Shown here: piece after piece, positions 20,063 through 28,751 of the stretch
Layout: each line of letters begins with the position of its first letter
Numbering within the stretch: the stretch's first letter is position 1
Origin: Rhodospirillaceae bacterium
Lineage (GTDB): Bacteria; Pseudomonadota; Alphaproteobacteria; Dongiales; Dongiaceae
Direction: 5' to 3'
Assembly (NCBI GenBank): GCA_016712715.1
Contig: JADJQM010000002.1
Span: 124,001-188,000 of the forward strand
Length of the DNA: 64,000 nt
Made by a program: the position numbers and the translations under genes
The notes under the pieces: model-generated
Databases searched by the model: none
The model's input: the letters and a program-made list of their open reading frames with translations, nothing else
What the model was told of the DNA's origin: nothing

Positions 20063-20722
20063 TCAATGCGCCGTCGGCTGGGCCATCCTGGCACGGGCCG
20101 GCTGCGGGTGATCCAGCGGCTGATAGAGCAGTCGGACATAGGAGCGCAGCAGCAGAATTTGTTGCGCCAGCACTTGCGGCTCCTTCAGCACCTTTGAGAC
20201 CACGATACCGCCTTCAACGACGGAGGAAACCATGTCGGCAAGGGCATCCGTGTCGACGGGCTCGCGCGGTACATGGCGTTCGTTGATGTCGCGGAACATC
20301 ACCGTGAAACGGCGGCGCCATGCCAGGACCGCCTGACGGTTCAGATCGCGCGTCGCCTGATCGAACAGGCGCTCGTTGTAGCAGTAGGTGACGACCAGGC
20401 AACCAGGGTGGCCACCAGGCAGATCGTGCATCATCTCGGCAAGCATCTGGAGCCCGATGAGAAAGGCCTGCAGCGGATCGTCGCTGAGCTTGCCGGCGCG
20501 GCCGAAGATATCGTTCAGGATGGCCTCGTCATTCGCCAGATGTCGCTGCAGCAGGCCATGGGCCAGCGCGTTCTTGTCCCGGAAGTGATAGAAGAAGCCA
20601 CTCTTGGTGATGCCGGCCGCGGCGATCAGTTCCTCGATCGAGGTGGCACCGAACCCCTTCTGCAGCACCGCCGTCTCGGCAATGTCCATGATGCGCGCGC
20701 GTGTCGTGGCGCCCTTTCCCAT
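20063..20722 (-). CDS. TetR-family transcriptional regulator
   Basis: Repressor of 219 residues. The N-terminal helix-turn-helix covers about 8-55, with GFGATSIEELIAAAGITKSG and FFYHFRDKNAL typical of TetR. The C-terminal helical ligand domain is variable. It converges on gntR, with eight bases between the stops. It is divergent from the homocysteine methyltransferase gene, with 227 bases between them. The upstream frame is open but out of family. An inverted repeat lies 24 bases before its start. The ligand is unknown. Confidence 0.88.
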   Translation of the reverse strand: MGKGATTRARIMDIAETAVLQKGFGATSIEELIAAAGITKSGFFYHFRDKNALAHGLLQRHLANDEAILNDIFGRAGKLSDDPLQAFLIGLQMLAEMMHDLPGGHPGCLVVTYCYNERLFDQATRDLNRQAVLAWRRRFTVMFRDINERHVPREPVDTDALADMVSSVVEGGIVVSKVLKEPQVLAQQILLLRSYVRLLYQPLDHPQPARARMAQPTAH

Positions 20723-20745
20723 ACTGGCTACCCTCCGCTTCGTTG

Positions 20746-20769
20746 ACCGCCGACAACTGGACCGGCGGT
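20746..20769. promoter_or_regulatory. Possible TetR operator (inverted repeat)
   Basis: ACCGCC and GGCGGT form an inverted repeat with a 12-base gap, located 24 bases upstream of the tetR start in the space shared with the methyltransferase gene. The position suits autoregulation. The arms are short and GC-rich, so chance is possible. Confidence 0.3.
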
Positions 20770-20949
20770 ACAGCAATGCCATGATTTCGCGCCAATGCCT
20801 GTGAACCATCTCACAGCGCCCATTTTGCCCGGCAGATAGGTTGCGCCCCAGACAGCAACCGTACCACGCGTCCACTAGCTGCCAGCGTTCCCGGCCGACT
20901 ACATCAGCGGCCGGACGGTTGTCACCATCAGCTTGAGACGACAGAGACA

Positions 20950-21918
20950 ATGATGACCCAGATTGAAAAGGCCCAATATCGCCATGCCCAGTATCGCCAG
21001 GCCCTGCCGCAGTTGAAGGGCGGCATCTTCCTCGCCGACGGCGGGCTGGAGACCACATTGGTGTTCGAGGACGGCATTGACCTGCCCTGCTTCGCCGCCT
21101 TTCCCTTGCTGGACAACGATACCGGTCGCGCCACCCTGCGTGGCTACTTCGCCCGCTATCTCGATATCGCGGCCAGGAACGGCGTCGGCTTCGTGCTGGA
21201 TACGCCGACCTGGCGGGCCAATGCGGATTGGGGCGCCAAGGTCGGTTATGATTCGGCAGCCCTCGCCCGCATCAACCGCGATGCGGTAACCTTCATCGCC
21301 GATCTGCGCGCGCATCTTGCCAATGCGGGCCGGCCGATCGTGCTCTCGGCGGTGATCGGCCCGCGTGGTGATGGCTATGTCGCCGGCACCGAAATGAGCG
21401 TTGCCGAGGCGGAGCGCTATCACAGCGCGCAGATCGAGAACTTCGCCGCGACCGCAGCCGACATGGTCAGCGCCGTCACCATGACCAACGTGCCGGAAGC
21501 AACCGGCATTGCCCGCGCGGCGAAGGCGGCGAAGATGCCGGTCGTCATTTCCTTCACCGTCGAGACCGACGGCAAGTTGCCGAGCGGCACCACGCTGGGT
21601 GCCGCGATCGAGGCGGTCGACGCGGCCACCGGCGGCTATCCCGCCTATTACATGATCAACTGCGCCCATCCGACGCATTTCGAAAGCGTGCTGAAAGGCA
21701 GCTGGATCAACCGCATCGGCGGCATTCGCGCCAATGCCTCGACCAAGAGCCATGCTGAGCTCGACGCCGCGACCAGCCTTGATGCGGGCAATCCGCAGGA
21801 ATTGGGCCAGCAATATCGCGCTCTGCGCCGATTGCTGCCGCGCGCCACGGTGCTGGGCGGGTGCTGCGGCACCGATCATCGCCATGTCGAGCATATCTGT
21901 CACGCTTGTGCGGCGTGA
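20950..21918 (+). CDS. Homocysteine S-methyltransferase family protein
   Basis: Zinc-dependent methyltransferase of 322 residues that moves a methyl group to homocysteine, giving methionine; donors in this family are S-methylmethionine or betaine. The zinc cysteines are visible: C238 in MINCAHP and C305-C306 in GGCCGT. The N-terminal ADGGLETTL is typical. No cobalamin or folate domain is present, so it is not MetH. The start could also be the ATG one codon later. The next gene follows 13 bases downstream and may be co-transcribed. Confidence 0.88.
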   Translation: MMTQIEKAQYRHAQYRQALPQLKGGIFLADGGLETTLVFEDGIDLPCFAAFPLLDNDTGRATLRGYFARYLDIAARNGVGFVLDTPTWRANADWGAKVGYDSAALARINRDAVTFIADLRAHLANAGRPIVLSAVIGPRGDGYVAGTEMSVAEAERYHSAQIENFAATAADMVSAVTMTNVPEATGIARAAKAAKMPVVISFTVETDGKLPSGTTLGAAIEAVDAATGGYPAYYMINCAHPTHFESVLKGSWINRIGGIRANASTKSHAELDAATSLDAGNPQELGQQYRALRRLLPRATVLGGCCGTDHRHVEHICHACAA

Positions 21919-21931
21919 GGGAGGGACGGTG

Positions 21932-22561
21932 ATGCGTTTTGCAGCCATGGCGCAGACGGCCAAATACAACACCCTGTCGATCGGCCTGCGGCCGGCGGGA
22001 CCGGAGGACGCCGCCGACCTGGTCGAACTGGTAAATGCGGCGGGCGAAGGCCTGCCGGTGATCTTCTGGCGCTCCATGGCGCCCGACGGCATCGATCCAT
22101 TGCTGGTCGGCCGGCAGCGCATCTGCCGTGACGAAGGTGTGTTCTCCTACACCAAGGCGGAAGTGGCGGTGGTTGGGGGTAGTGTCGCCGGGACGGTCAT
22201 CGACTATGCGTTGCCGGACTTGCCCGACGCCGTGTCACTGGTGACACCGGCGCTGATCCGGCCCTTGAACGAGTTGGAGAACCTTGCCTGCGGCAGTTGG
22301 TACGTGAACATCCTCGCCGTGGCGCCGGCATGGCGACGGCGGGGCATCGGCCAGCACTTACTGCGCGCGGCAGCATTCCGGGCAGCCGCGGCCGGGCGAC
22401 GGGAGCTTGCCATCATCGTTTCCGACGGCAATCTCCCAGCGCAACGACTTTATGCAGCGATGGGCTTTGTTGAGCGGGCAAGACGGCGGATGTTCAAAGG
22501 TGACTGGCAGAATCCCGGTCAGCATTGGCGGCTGCTGACCAAGCCTGTGCCGCGTACCTGA
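21932..22561 (+). CDS. GNAT family N-acetyltransferase
   Basis: Acetyl-CoA-dependent acetyltransferase of 209 residues. Motif A is visible as VNILAVAPAWRRRGIGQHLL, with the R/Q-x-x-G-x-G/A signature as RRRGIG. Motif B follows with NLPAQRLYAAMGFVE. The N-terminal half, with GLPVIFWRSM, is less typical. GGGAGGGA precedes the ATG. It is probably in one transcript with the methyltransferase gene. The acceptor substrate cannot be predicted. Confidence 0.85.
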   Translation: MRFAAMAQTAKYNTLSIGLRPAGPEDAADLVELVNAAGEGLPVIFWRSMAPDGIDPLLVGRQRICRDEGVFSYTKAEVAVVGGSVAGTVIDYALPDLPDAVSLVTPALIRPLNELENLACGSWYVNILAVAPAWRRRGIGQHLLRAAAFRAAAAGRRELAIIVSDGNLPAQRLYAAMGFVERARRRMFKGDWQNPGQHWRLLTKPVPRT

Positions 22562-22597
22562 CATATCGCTGTCATCATCGCCCTGCATAGATCGGGC

Positions 22598-23167
22598 ATG
22601 GCGAATCCGGCGGCACCCCCGCGTCCCAGGAACAAGGCTGACCGCAGGCGACTGATACCGTTCAGCACGCGGGTGGGTCGCCTGCTCCGCCTGCGCCTCA
22701 CCGTGCCTTTGCTGCGTGCGCGCCACACCCCGGAGCTGGCGGCGCGCGGCACCATGATCGGACTCATCTGGGCCTTCACGCCGACCTTCGGGCTGCGCAT
22801 GCCGCTGGTCCTGCTCACCTGGCTGGTGGCGCGCCACCTCTGCCGCTGGGATTTCAGCCTGCTGCTGGGAATCGCCTGGACCTGGACCACCAATGCCCTG
22901 GTCACGCTGCCGGTCTATTACGGCTTCTATGTCACGGGGCAGATCCTCCTCGGCCGCTGGCACGATCTCGGTGGGTTCGCTGCATTCGAGGCATTGTGGG
23001 AACCACTGCGCCGTGCCGATCCGGCACCGATTGTGGACCTCCTCCTGGATTGGGGACTGGTCCTGTGGCTGGGGGCGTTGCCCTGGGCAATCCTGATGGG
23101 CTGGCTCGGCTATCGCTGCAGCCTGCGGCTGCTGCGCAGGCGACAACCGGCGCGCAATCCAATCTAG
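22598..23167 (+). CDS. DUF2062 membrane protein, paralogue 1
   Basis: An integral membrane protein of 189 residues. The family core is clear: a basic amphipathic start (LRLTVPLLRARHTPELAARG), then GTMIGLIWAFTPTFG, the WTWTTN segment and YYGFYVTGQ. There are about three to four membrane helices at 48-68, 72-84, 95-120 and 145-170. DUF2062 proteins have no proven role. Two further paralogues lie at 23220 and 30508, the last just after the PspA operon. Confidence 0.85.
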   Translation: MANPAAPPRPRNKADRRRLIPFSTRVGRLLRLRLTVPLLRARHTPELAARGTMIGLIWAFTPTFGLRMPLVLLTWLVARHLCRWDFSLLLGIAWTWTTNALVTLPVYYGFYVTGQILLGRWHDLGGFAAFEALWEPLRRADPAPIVDLLLDWGLVLWLGALPWAILMGWLGYRCSLRLLRRRQPARNPI

Positions 23168-23219
23168 CGCACATACACTGCCCTTGCGCCCGGACCTTTC
23201 GTCGACCAGATTGCCGGGC

Positions 23220-23819
23220 ATGAGACACAAGACGAAACAGCCTGCGGCAGGGCGCCGCATGAGCTTTCTGCAGAAATGGCAGCGCCTGCTGCGCTACCGC
23301 CTGATCATGCCGCTGCTGCGTTCACGCCATGCGCCGGAACACACGGCGCGCGGCACGGCGATCGGCATCATGTGGGGCTTCACGCCTTCGATCGGCATCC
23401 AGATGCCGGCGGTCTTCCTCACCTGGGTGATCGCGCGACGGATGTTCAACTGGGACTTCAACCTGGTGCTGGCTTTGGCCTGGACCTGGATCAGCAATTT
23501 CGTCACCGCGCTGCCGCTCTATTACCTTCTGTACGTCACCGGGCAGATCATGTTCGGTCGCTGGTACGATCTCAGCGGCTATGAGAGCTTTCTCAGCCTG
23601 TGGCAGGGCAGTTTCAGCGCCGATCAATCGCTGCTTGAACAATTGGCGATGCTGGGCCGCGTGCTGGTGCTGGATTGGGGCATCGCGATGGCGGTGGGAT
23701 CCGTCCCGTGGGCCGCCGGCATGGGCCTGCTCGGCTATCACTACAGCCTCCAATTCGTCCGCGCCCACCGCCAGCGCCGCGCCGAACGCATGCGGCGGCA
23801 GAAATCCCACACGGCTTGA
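23220..23819 (+). CDS. DUF2062 membrane protein, paralogue 2
   Basis: A protein of 199 residues with the same architecture as its neighbour: RLIMPLLRSRHAPEHTARG, GIMWGFTPSIGIQMP, WTWISN and YYLLYVTGQIMFGRW. It appears closer to paralogue 3 than to paralogue 1, judging by the shared YYLLYVTGQ and RW(Y/Q)DLSGY segments. The basic C-terminal tail is probably cytoplasmic. It follows paralogue 1 by 52 bases. Function is unknown; a role with the downstream membrane-stress genes is inferred from location only. Confidence 0.85.
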   Translation: MRHKTKQPAAGRRMSFLQKWQRLLRYRLIMPLLRSRHAPEHTARGTAIGIMWGFTPSIGIQMPAVFLTWVIARRMFNWDFNLVLALAWTWISNFVTALPLYYLLYVTGQIMFGRWYDLSGYESFLSLWQGSFSADQSLLEQLAMLGRVLVLDWGIAMAVGSVPWAAGMGLLGYHYSLQFVRAHRQRRAERMRRQKSHTA

Positions 23820-23853
23820 TTAAACCCATTTGGGTGGCATAGGGTCGCCCAGT

Positions 23854-23882
23854 TCATTTGGGGCCGGTCAATTTGGGGCCGA
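23854..23882. repeat. Short tandem repeat upstream of the glutamine synthetase gene
   Basis: Two near-identical units, TCATTTGGGGCCGG and TCAATTTGGGGCCGA, lie back to back, 23 bases before the start. They may be a duplicated regulator site or simple slippage. Confidence 0.4.
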
Positions 23883-23904
23883 TCAAGTCTAGGGAATCAT
23901 CATC

Positions 23905-25296
23905 ATGGCCAGGAAGCCAGCCGCGCAAAACAGCGAATTCGACGCGTTTCTGAAGCGTTATCCGAAGACCCAGGATGTCGATGTCTTCGTCCATGACATG
24001 AATGGTTTCCTGCGCGGCAAGCGCTTCCCCGTGGCCGAAGCCAAAAAGCTGTGGGAGAGCGGCGTCGAGATGCCGCGCTGCCTGCTGTTCCTCGATCCCA
24101 CCGGCGACGATCTCGATCCCGGCGGTCGGTCGGAAGCCATGGGCGATCCGGACGGTACCGCGCATCCCATTCCCGGCCGCCTCGCACCCGTCCCCTGGGC
24201 GGAGCATCCGACGGCGCAGGTGCTGCTGCAGATGCATGACCCCTTCATCACCGGCGAGACCAATGCCGGCAAGCCGTCCAAATATTGCCCGCGCGCAGCG
24301 CTGCAGGGCACGCTGGCACGTCTCACCAAACTGGGTGTGACGCCGATGGTGGCGGTGGAGCTTGAATTCTACCTGCTCGATCCGGCGCGCGATGCAAGCG
24401 GCCAACCGCAACCGCCGAAGAATCCGCAGACCGGGCAGATCGAGACCTCGAAGCAGCCTTACAGCATGGATGATCTCGACGCCTATGCGACCTTCATCCG
24501 GCGCGCAGCATCCCATGCCGAGGCGCAGAGCATTCCGGCCTCGGCTGCCATCACCGAATATTCGCCAGGCCAGTTCGAGATCAATCTGAAGCATCAGCCC
24601 GATGCGGTCGCCGCCTGCGACAATGCCGTGCTGCTGAAGCGCTGCGTCAAGGGAACGGCGCGCGAGCTCGGCTATATCGCAAGCTTCATGTCGAAGCCTT
24701 TCCTGCAGGCGGCCGGCAGCGGCATGCATGTGCATGTGAGCCTCATCGACAAGGCCGGAAAGAATTTGTTCGGCGAGACCGGCGCCAAGGGCGAGCAGAT
24801 GCTGCGACATGCCATCGGTGGGTTGCAGGCGACGATGGCGGAATCGATGGCGATCTTCGGCGCCAATCCCAATGCCAGCCGCCGCTATGTGCCCGGCAAC
24901 AATGTGCCGATGAGCCCGGAATGGGGCTACAACAACCGCACGGTGGCCTTCCGCATCCCGGCCGGCGGCCCCAAGGCGCGGCGCATCGAGCACCGAGTCG
25001 CCGGGGCCGATGCCAATCCCTATCTCGCCATGGCGGCGATCCTGGCCGGCATCGCCCATGGGCTGGAACAGAAGCTCGATCCGGGCGCCCCTGCCGAGAC
25101 CGGCGATTTCAAGCGCCCACCGGACCCGCGCATTCCGTTCAAATTCCCGGCCGCGCTGGAACGCCTCGCCAAGGCCCGGATCCTGCCGCTCTATATCGAG
25201 CCGGAATGCCTCGCGCTCTATGTCGATGCGCGCCGGGCCGAGTTGGAGAAGTTCTCCGACGTGATCGCCCCGCGCGAATACGATTGGTATCTGTAG
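23905..25296 (+). CDS. Glutamine synthetase-like gamma-glutamylamide ligase (PuuA type)
   Basis: ATP-dependent ligase of the glutamine synthetase fold, 463 residues. The beta-grasp N-domain is followed by the catalytic domain, with metal-binding VAVELEFYL, the GSGMHVHVSL motif and the NNRTVAFRIP and RIEHRVAGADANPYL segments. The adenylylation loop of housekeeping GlnA is not apparent. Such enzymes often attach glutamate to putrescine or other amines rather than to ammonia. No other Puu-pathway gene is adjacent, so the substrate is open. Confidence 0.85.
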   Translation: MARKPAAQNSEFDAFLKRYPKTQDVDVFVHDMNGFLRGKRFPVAEAKKLWESGVEMPRCLLFLDPTGDDLDPGGRSEAMGDPDGTAHPIPGRLAPVPWAEHPTAQVLLQMHDPFITGETNAGKPSKYCPRAALQGTLARLTKLGVTPMVAVELEFYLLDPARDASGQPQPPKNPQTGQIETSKQPYSMDDLDAYATFIRRAASHAEAQSIPASAAITEYSPGQFEINLKHQPDAVAACDNAVLLKRCVKGTARELGYIASFMSKPFLQAAGSGMHVHVSLIDKAGKNLFGETGAKGEQMLRHAIGGLQATMAESMAIFGANPNASRRYVPGNNVPMSPEWGYNNRTVAFRIPAGGPKARRIEHRVAGADANPYLAMAAILAGIAHGLEQKLDPGAPAETGDFKRPPDPRIPFKFPAALERLAKARILPLYIEPECLALYVDARRAELEKFSDVIAPREYDWYL

Positions 25297-25472
25297 GCGG
25301 TTCGGGCCGCAGTGAGGTCCGGTCTGGCGTCAGCCGGACTGGGCCAACACCCGTTAGGGTGCTGTTGAAGCACGTTTTTTGCTAGAAGAAGCCGCCGATC
25401 GATGGCAGTCTGTGGCCCTATGCGCGGCCGCCTCTGCGGCACAGTGACGGCACGTCACGGAAAGGGGAAACC

Positions 25473-26222
25473 ATGTTCGGACGTATCGGCAATTTGCTCA
25501 GGGCGTTTCTCAACATTTTCGTCAGCAGCGTCGAGCGGCAGAATCCAGAAGCCCTGCTGCAGCTGGAAAAGGAGAATCTGCGCAAGCAGATCGGCAATTT
25601 CAACCAGGGCCTGGCGTCGCATGCGGGCCTGGCTGAGCGCCTGATGGGTCAGGTGCGCAAGCTGGAATCCGACCAGAACGACCTCCGCGCCAAGGCCTCG
25701 GCACATCTCAAGGCCGGCAACAAATCCGCGGCCGGGCAATATGCCCTGCGCCTGCAGACGGTGGAACGGGAACTGGCCGAGAACCGGCGGCAGTTGGAGC
25801 AGGCCGAGACCACCTATCAGAACATGGTGAAGGCGCGCGACGTGGCGATCGCCAGCGCGCGGGCCAAGATGGAGAGCCTGCGCGGCGCCATCGCCGACAT
25901 GCGGATGAATTCGGCCATGGCCGAGATGCACGAAATGGCCGCCGGCATGATCGGCGAGATCGGCGGCGGCGGCGACACGCTCAACCGTCTCCATGAAATG
26001 GTCGAGGAAGAGCGCCAGAAGTCGGCGGGCCGGGCGCGCGTCGCCAAGGATTCGATCGACATGACCGACATCAATATCAAGGAATCGGAGATGAACGCGC
26101 TGGCCGATCAAGCACTGGCCGATTTTGCCGCCCGCGAGGGCCTGGCGCTTGAAGGCGCACCGGCGGCACCGGCACCGCGCGCCATGGGCAGCGCCAGCGA
26201 AGGCGCCGCGGAGAAGAACTGA
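25473..26222 (+). CDS. PspA/IM30 (ESCRT-III-like) family protein
   Basis: A protein of 249 residues with the long alpha-helical coiled coil of PspA/Vipp1 proteins (about 25-215). It starts with the amphipathic MFGRIGNLLRAFLNIFVSSV helix, which binds membrane lipids. The QLEKENLRKQIGNFNQGLA segment is typical. The C-terminal 35 residues are Ala/Pro-rich and disordered. PspA proteins polymerise on stressed membranes. Here it is the first gene of a tight operon, overlapping the AAA+ ATPase gene by TGATG. That pairing suggests the ATPase remodels PspA polymers, as Vps4 does ESCRT-III (inference). No PspB or PspC is encoded nearby. Confidence 0.88.
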   Translation: MFGRIGNLLRAFLNIFVSSVERQNPEALLQLEKENLRKQIGNFNQGLASHAGLAERLMGQVRKLESDQNDLRAKASAHLKAGNKSAAGQYALRLQTVERELAENRRQLEQAETTYQNMVKARDVAIASARAKMESLRGAIADMRMNSAMAEMHEMAAGMIGEIGGGGDTLNRLHEMVEEERQKSAGRARVAKDSIDMTDINIKESEMNALADQALADFAAREGLALEGAPAAPAPRAMGSASEGAAEKN

Positions 26223-27910
26223 TGCCCCTGTCGCCCGAGGCACCGGCCTGGGCAGCCGAGATCGCACTCGCCTATGAGAGCACCTCCCAGGGACAGTTCA
26301 TCCTCTCCGGCAATGTTCACGACCGCATTCCGCTCAAAGGCAAGCTGATCAATTTGGTCGGTTATATCGAGACGGAGTTGCTTGCCGGCTTCCAGATCGT
26401 GTTCTCCTTCGATCTTGGCAATGGCTTGCGCGTGACGCGCGGGGCGGATCTGCTGGAAGGATGGAGTGGGACGAAGCGCCTGGACGGCACCATCCGCCAG
26501 CCCTTGATGGCGGTCGAGCTCATCAGCGCCTATCTGCGCTATCTCGCCAATCTGCAGACCTTGCGCCAGGACAAGCCTCTGCATGTGGCCGCAATCCTGC
26601 GCGGTGCCGACGAGATCCTGCCGGCGACCGGCAATGGCGGCCATGAATTCGGTGGCCCTGCCAGCCTGCTGCGCGATTGGGCCGGCGAGACACCGTTCTG
26701 CGATTTGCCCTTCGTCAGCCTCCTCATCGCCGACAATATCAACGATCTGCACCCCTCGGTGGCGTTCAATCCACGGGCTGCGCGCGTGCAGGTGCCCTTG
26801 CCGCCCGTGGCAACGCTGAGCGCCGCCCTCACCTTGCTGCGCCGTGACTTTGCCCCGGCCTTCGAGGGGCTGGACGGCAGCGACGACAACACCGCCGCAG
26901 CACTCAGCGGTGTCGCGGTGACGGCGGTCGAGTCCCTCTGCAAGCAACGGGCCCATCAGCGCAAGCCGATCCGCAAGGTCGACCTGGTCGACATCAAGAA
27001 GGAACTGGTCGAGCGCGAGAGCGGCGGCCTCATCGATTTCATCGAGCCGCGCCGCACGCTGGCTGATTACGAGGGCCAGGCGGCGCTGAAGACCTGGCTG
27101 AAGCAGGATGTGGCTCTGTGGCAGTCGGGCGATCTCAAGGCCCTGCCAAAGGGCTATCTCATCTGCGGGCCGGTCGGCACCGGCAAGACCTTCCTGGTCG
27201 AATGCCTGGCGGGCGAAGCTGGCGTGCCGGTCGTGAAGCTGAAGAATTTCCGTAACCGCTGGGTGGGGTCGAGCGAAGGCAATCTTGAGAAGATCTTCAG
27301 CCTGGTGCGCGCACTCGGCCGTTGCATGATCTTCATCGACGAGGCCGACCAGGCGCTTGGCCGCCGCAACGCGGATTCCGGCGATAGCGGCCTTTCCGGA
27401 CGCCTCTATGCGATGATCGCGCAGGAGATGGGCGATGCCGACACGCGCGGCCGCGCCATCTGGATCCTCGCCTCCTCGCGGCCGGACCTCATCGAGGTCG
27501 ACCTCAAGCGCCCGGGCCGCGTCGACGTGAAGGTGCCGCTGCTCCCCACCACGACAGCAGAGGAAAGCGCCAAGCTGCTGCGGGCGCGATGTCGCCGGGT
27601 CGACCTTGCTCTCAGCATCGCCCCGTTGACGAGCCTTGGCACCAAGCTGCCGCTGCTCCTGACACCAGGTGCCGCCGAGGCCATCGCGGTCAAGGCCTAT
27701 CGCCTGTCGCGGACCCAGTCGCTGTCGCCATTGCAGGCGCTCGGCCTGTGCCTCACAGGCTATCAGGCGCCGGTGCCGGAAGACGTCATGCAATTCCAGA
27801 TGCAGCTTGCGGTACGCGAGGCAACCGATCTTGCCTTCGTGCCGGAATCGCTGCGCCACCTCGCCAGTGATCCGAACACCCGTGATGGGCAATCCCGTGC
27901 GCTGGGCTAA
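26222..27910 (+). CDS. AAA+ ATPase partner of PspA, with degenerate N-terminal half
   Basis: A cytosolic AAA+ protein of 562 residues. The N-terminal half (1-240) looks like an ATPase-like or adaptor region without a Walker motif. The active module has Walker A GPVGTGKT at 316-323, Walker B MIFIDEAD at about 369-376, sensor 1 in ILASSRPD, and an RPGR arginine finger at 430-433. This suits a hexameric remodelling enzyme. It is coupled to pspA (one-base overlap) and overlaps the next gene by 26 bases. In the family, single active AAA+ modules often disassemble protein polymers; remodelling of PspA filaments is an inference from linkage. Confidence 0.85.
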   Translation: MPLSPEAPAWAAEIALAYESTSQGQFILSGNVHDRIPLKGKLINLVGYIETELLAGFQIVFSFDLGNGLRVTRGADLLEGWSGTKRLDGTIRQPLMAVELISAYLRYLANLQTLRQDKPLHVAAILRGADEILPATGNGGHEFGGPASLLRDWAGETPFCDLPFVSLLIADNINDLHPSVAFNPRAARVQVPLPPVATLSAALTLLRRDFAPAFEGLDGSDDNTAAALSGVAVTAVESLCKQRAHQRKPIRKVDLVDIKKELVERESGGLIDFIEPRRTLADYEGQAALKTWLKQDVALWQSGDLKALPKGYLICGPVGTGKTFLVECLAGEAGVPVVKLKNFRNRWVGSSEGNLEKIFSLVRALGRCMIFIDEADQALGRRNADSGDSGLSGRLYAMIAQEMGDADTRGRAIWILASSRPDLIEVDLKRPGRVDVKVPLLPTTTAEESAKLLRARCRRVDLALSIAPLTSLGTKLPLLLTPGAAEAIAVKAYRLSRTQSLSPLQALGLCLTGYQAPVPEDVMQFQMQLAVREATDLAFVPESLRHLASDPNTRDGQSRALG

Positions 27911-28751
27911 GTATCTCTGGCGCGCACTCAATGCGCGGCCCTTCGGCATGCCGATCCCGCCGCTCTGGTTCGGGATCGCGGCCTTTGCATTGCTGGGCCA
28001 TTTCCTCAACCCCGCCTTCTACCTCATCGGCGGCGGTGTCACGGCTTTGTGCGCGGGCCTCATTGCCAGCAACCGGCGTTTCCAGAACAGCGTCGACGCG
28101 GCCGATATGGAACCGGGTGAAGATCCGCAGATTGCGCTGCTGAAGCGCCTCGACGAGGAGAGTCGCGCGCGCCAGGCGAAGCTGGAGCAGCAATGCAGGG
28201 AGCTGCAGCGCGTGCTTGAGGGCGCCAATGCCGGGCATGAACATATCCAGGGCGTCTGGCAGCTGGCGCAATTGCATCTCCGGCTGCTGGCGGCGCGGTC
28301 GGCGGCGGATGCGGTGGTGAGCGGCCGCGACGGCGAAGCAGGCAAGCAACTGGCCGTGCAGGCCGCGGTCCTCAATAAGCGGATGGCGCAGCCGGATATC
28401 GACCAGGAACTGCGCGAAGCCCTCGATGATCAGAGCAAGCTTCTGGAGAAGCGCCTCGCCGTGCAGACCGAAGCGCACCGGCGGGTTCAGTTGGTGGATG
28501 CCGAACTCGACCGCATCCGGGAGCAGATCGCCCTCATCCGCGAAGAGGCGCTGCTGACCTCCGATCCTGCCGGCATCCGCCGGTCGGTTGATTCATTGGC
28601 GGCCTTCCTCAATGAATCGGGCCGCTGGCTGCAGGACCAGGAAGAGATTTTTGGCGGGCTTGATCCGCTGTCGTCGGACCCCTTTGGCCCGACATCGCCT
28701 GATACGCAACAACGGCCGCGCAACGGCAGTCGCATGGGAGAATCGCAATGA
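27885..28751 (+). CDS. Membrane-anchored coiled-coil protein of the PspA operon
   Basis: A protein of 288 residues that I do not recognise as a named family. Two closely spaced hydrophobic segments at about 22-58 (FGIAAFALLGHFL and FYLIGGGVTALCAGLIAS) form a hairpin in the membrane. The remainder is a long cytoplasmic coiled coil (about 80-265) rich in Gln, Glu, Arg and Leu. The tail is Pro/Ser/Asn-rich. The ATG at 27885 overlaps the ATPase gene by 26 bases, and the stop overlaps the next start by ATGA. It may be the membrane receptor linking the PspA/ATPase pair to the periplasmic protein that follows. Confidence 0.72.
   Translation: MGNPVRWAKYLWRALNARPFGMPIPPLWFGIAAFALLGHFLNPAFYLIGGGVTALCAGLIASNRRFQNSVDAADMEPGEDPQIALLKRLDEESRARQAKLEQQCRELQRVLEGANAGHEHIQGVWQLAQLHLRLLAARSAADAVVSGRDGEAGKQLAVQAAVLNKRMAQPDIDQELREALDDQSKLLEKRLAVQTEAHRRVQLVDAELDRIREQIALIREEALLTSDPAGIRRSVDSLAAFLNESGRWLQDQEEIFGGLDPLSSDPFGPTSPDTQQRPRNGSRMGESQ

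Noticed and set aside
20800..20949. SAM or SAH riboswitch before the homocysteine methyltransferase gene
   Set aside because: I could not find the conserved pairing or core sequences of SAM-II, SAH or related classes.
25340..25382. Intrinsic terminator after the glutamine synthetase gene (CACCC/GGGTG and TTTTTT)
   Set aside because: The stem is short and the T run is about 15 bases further on, so the fit is poor.
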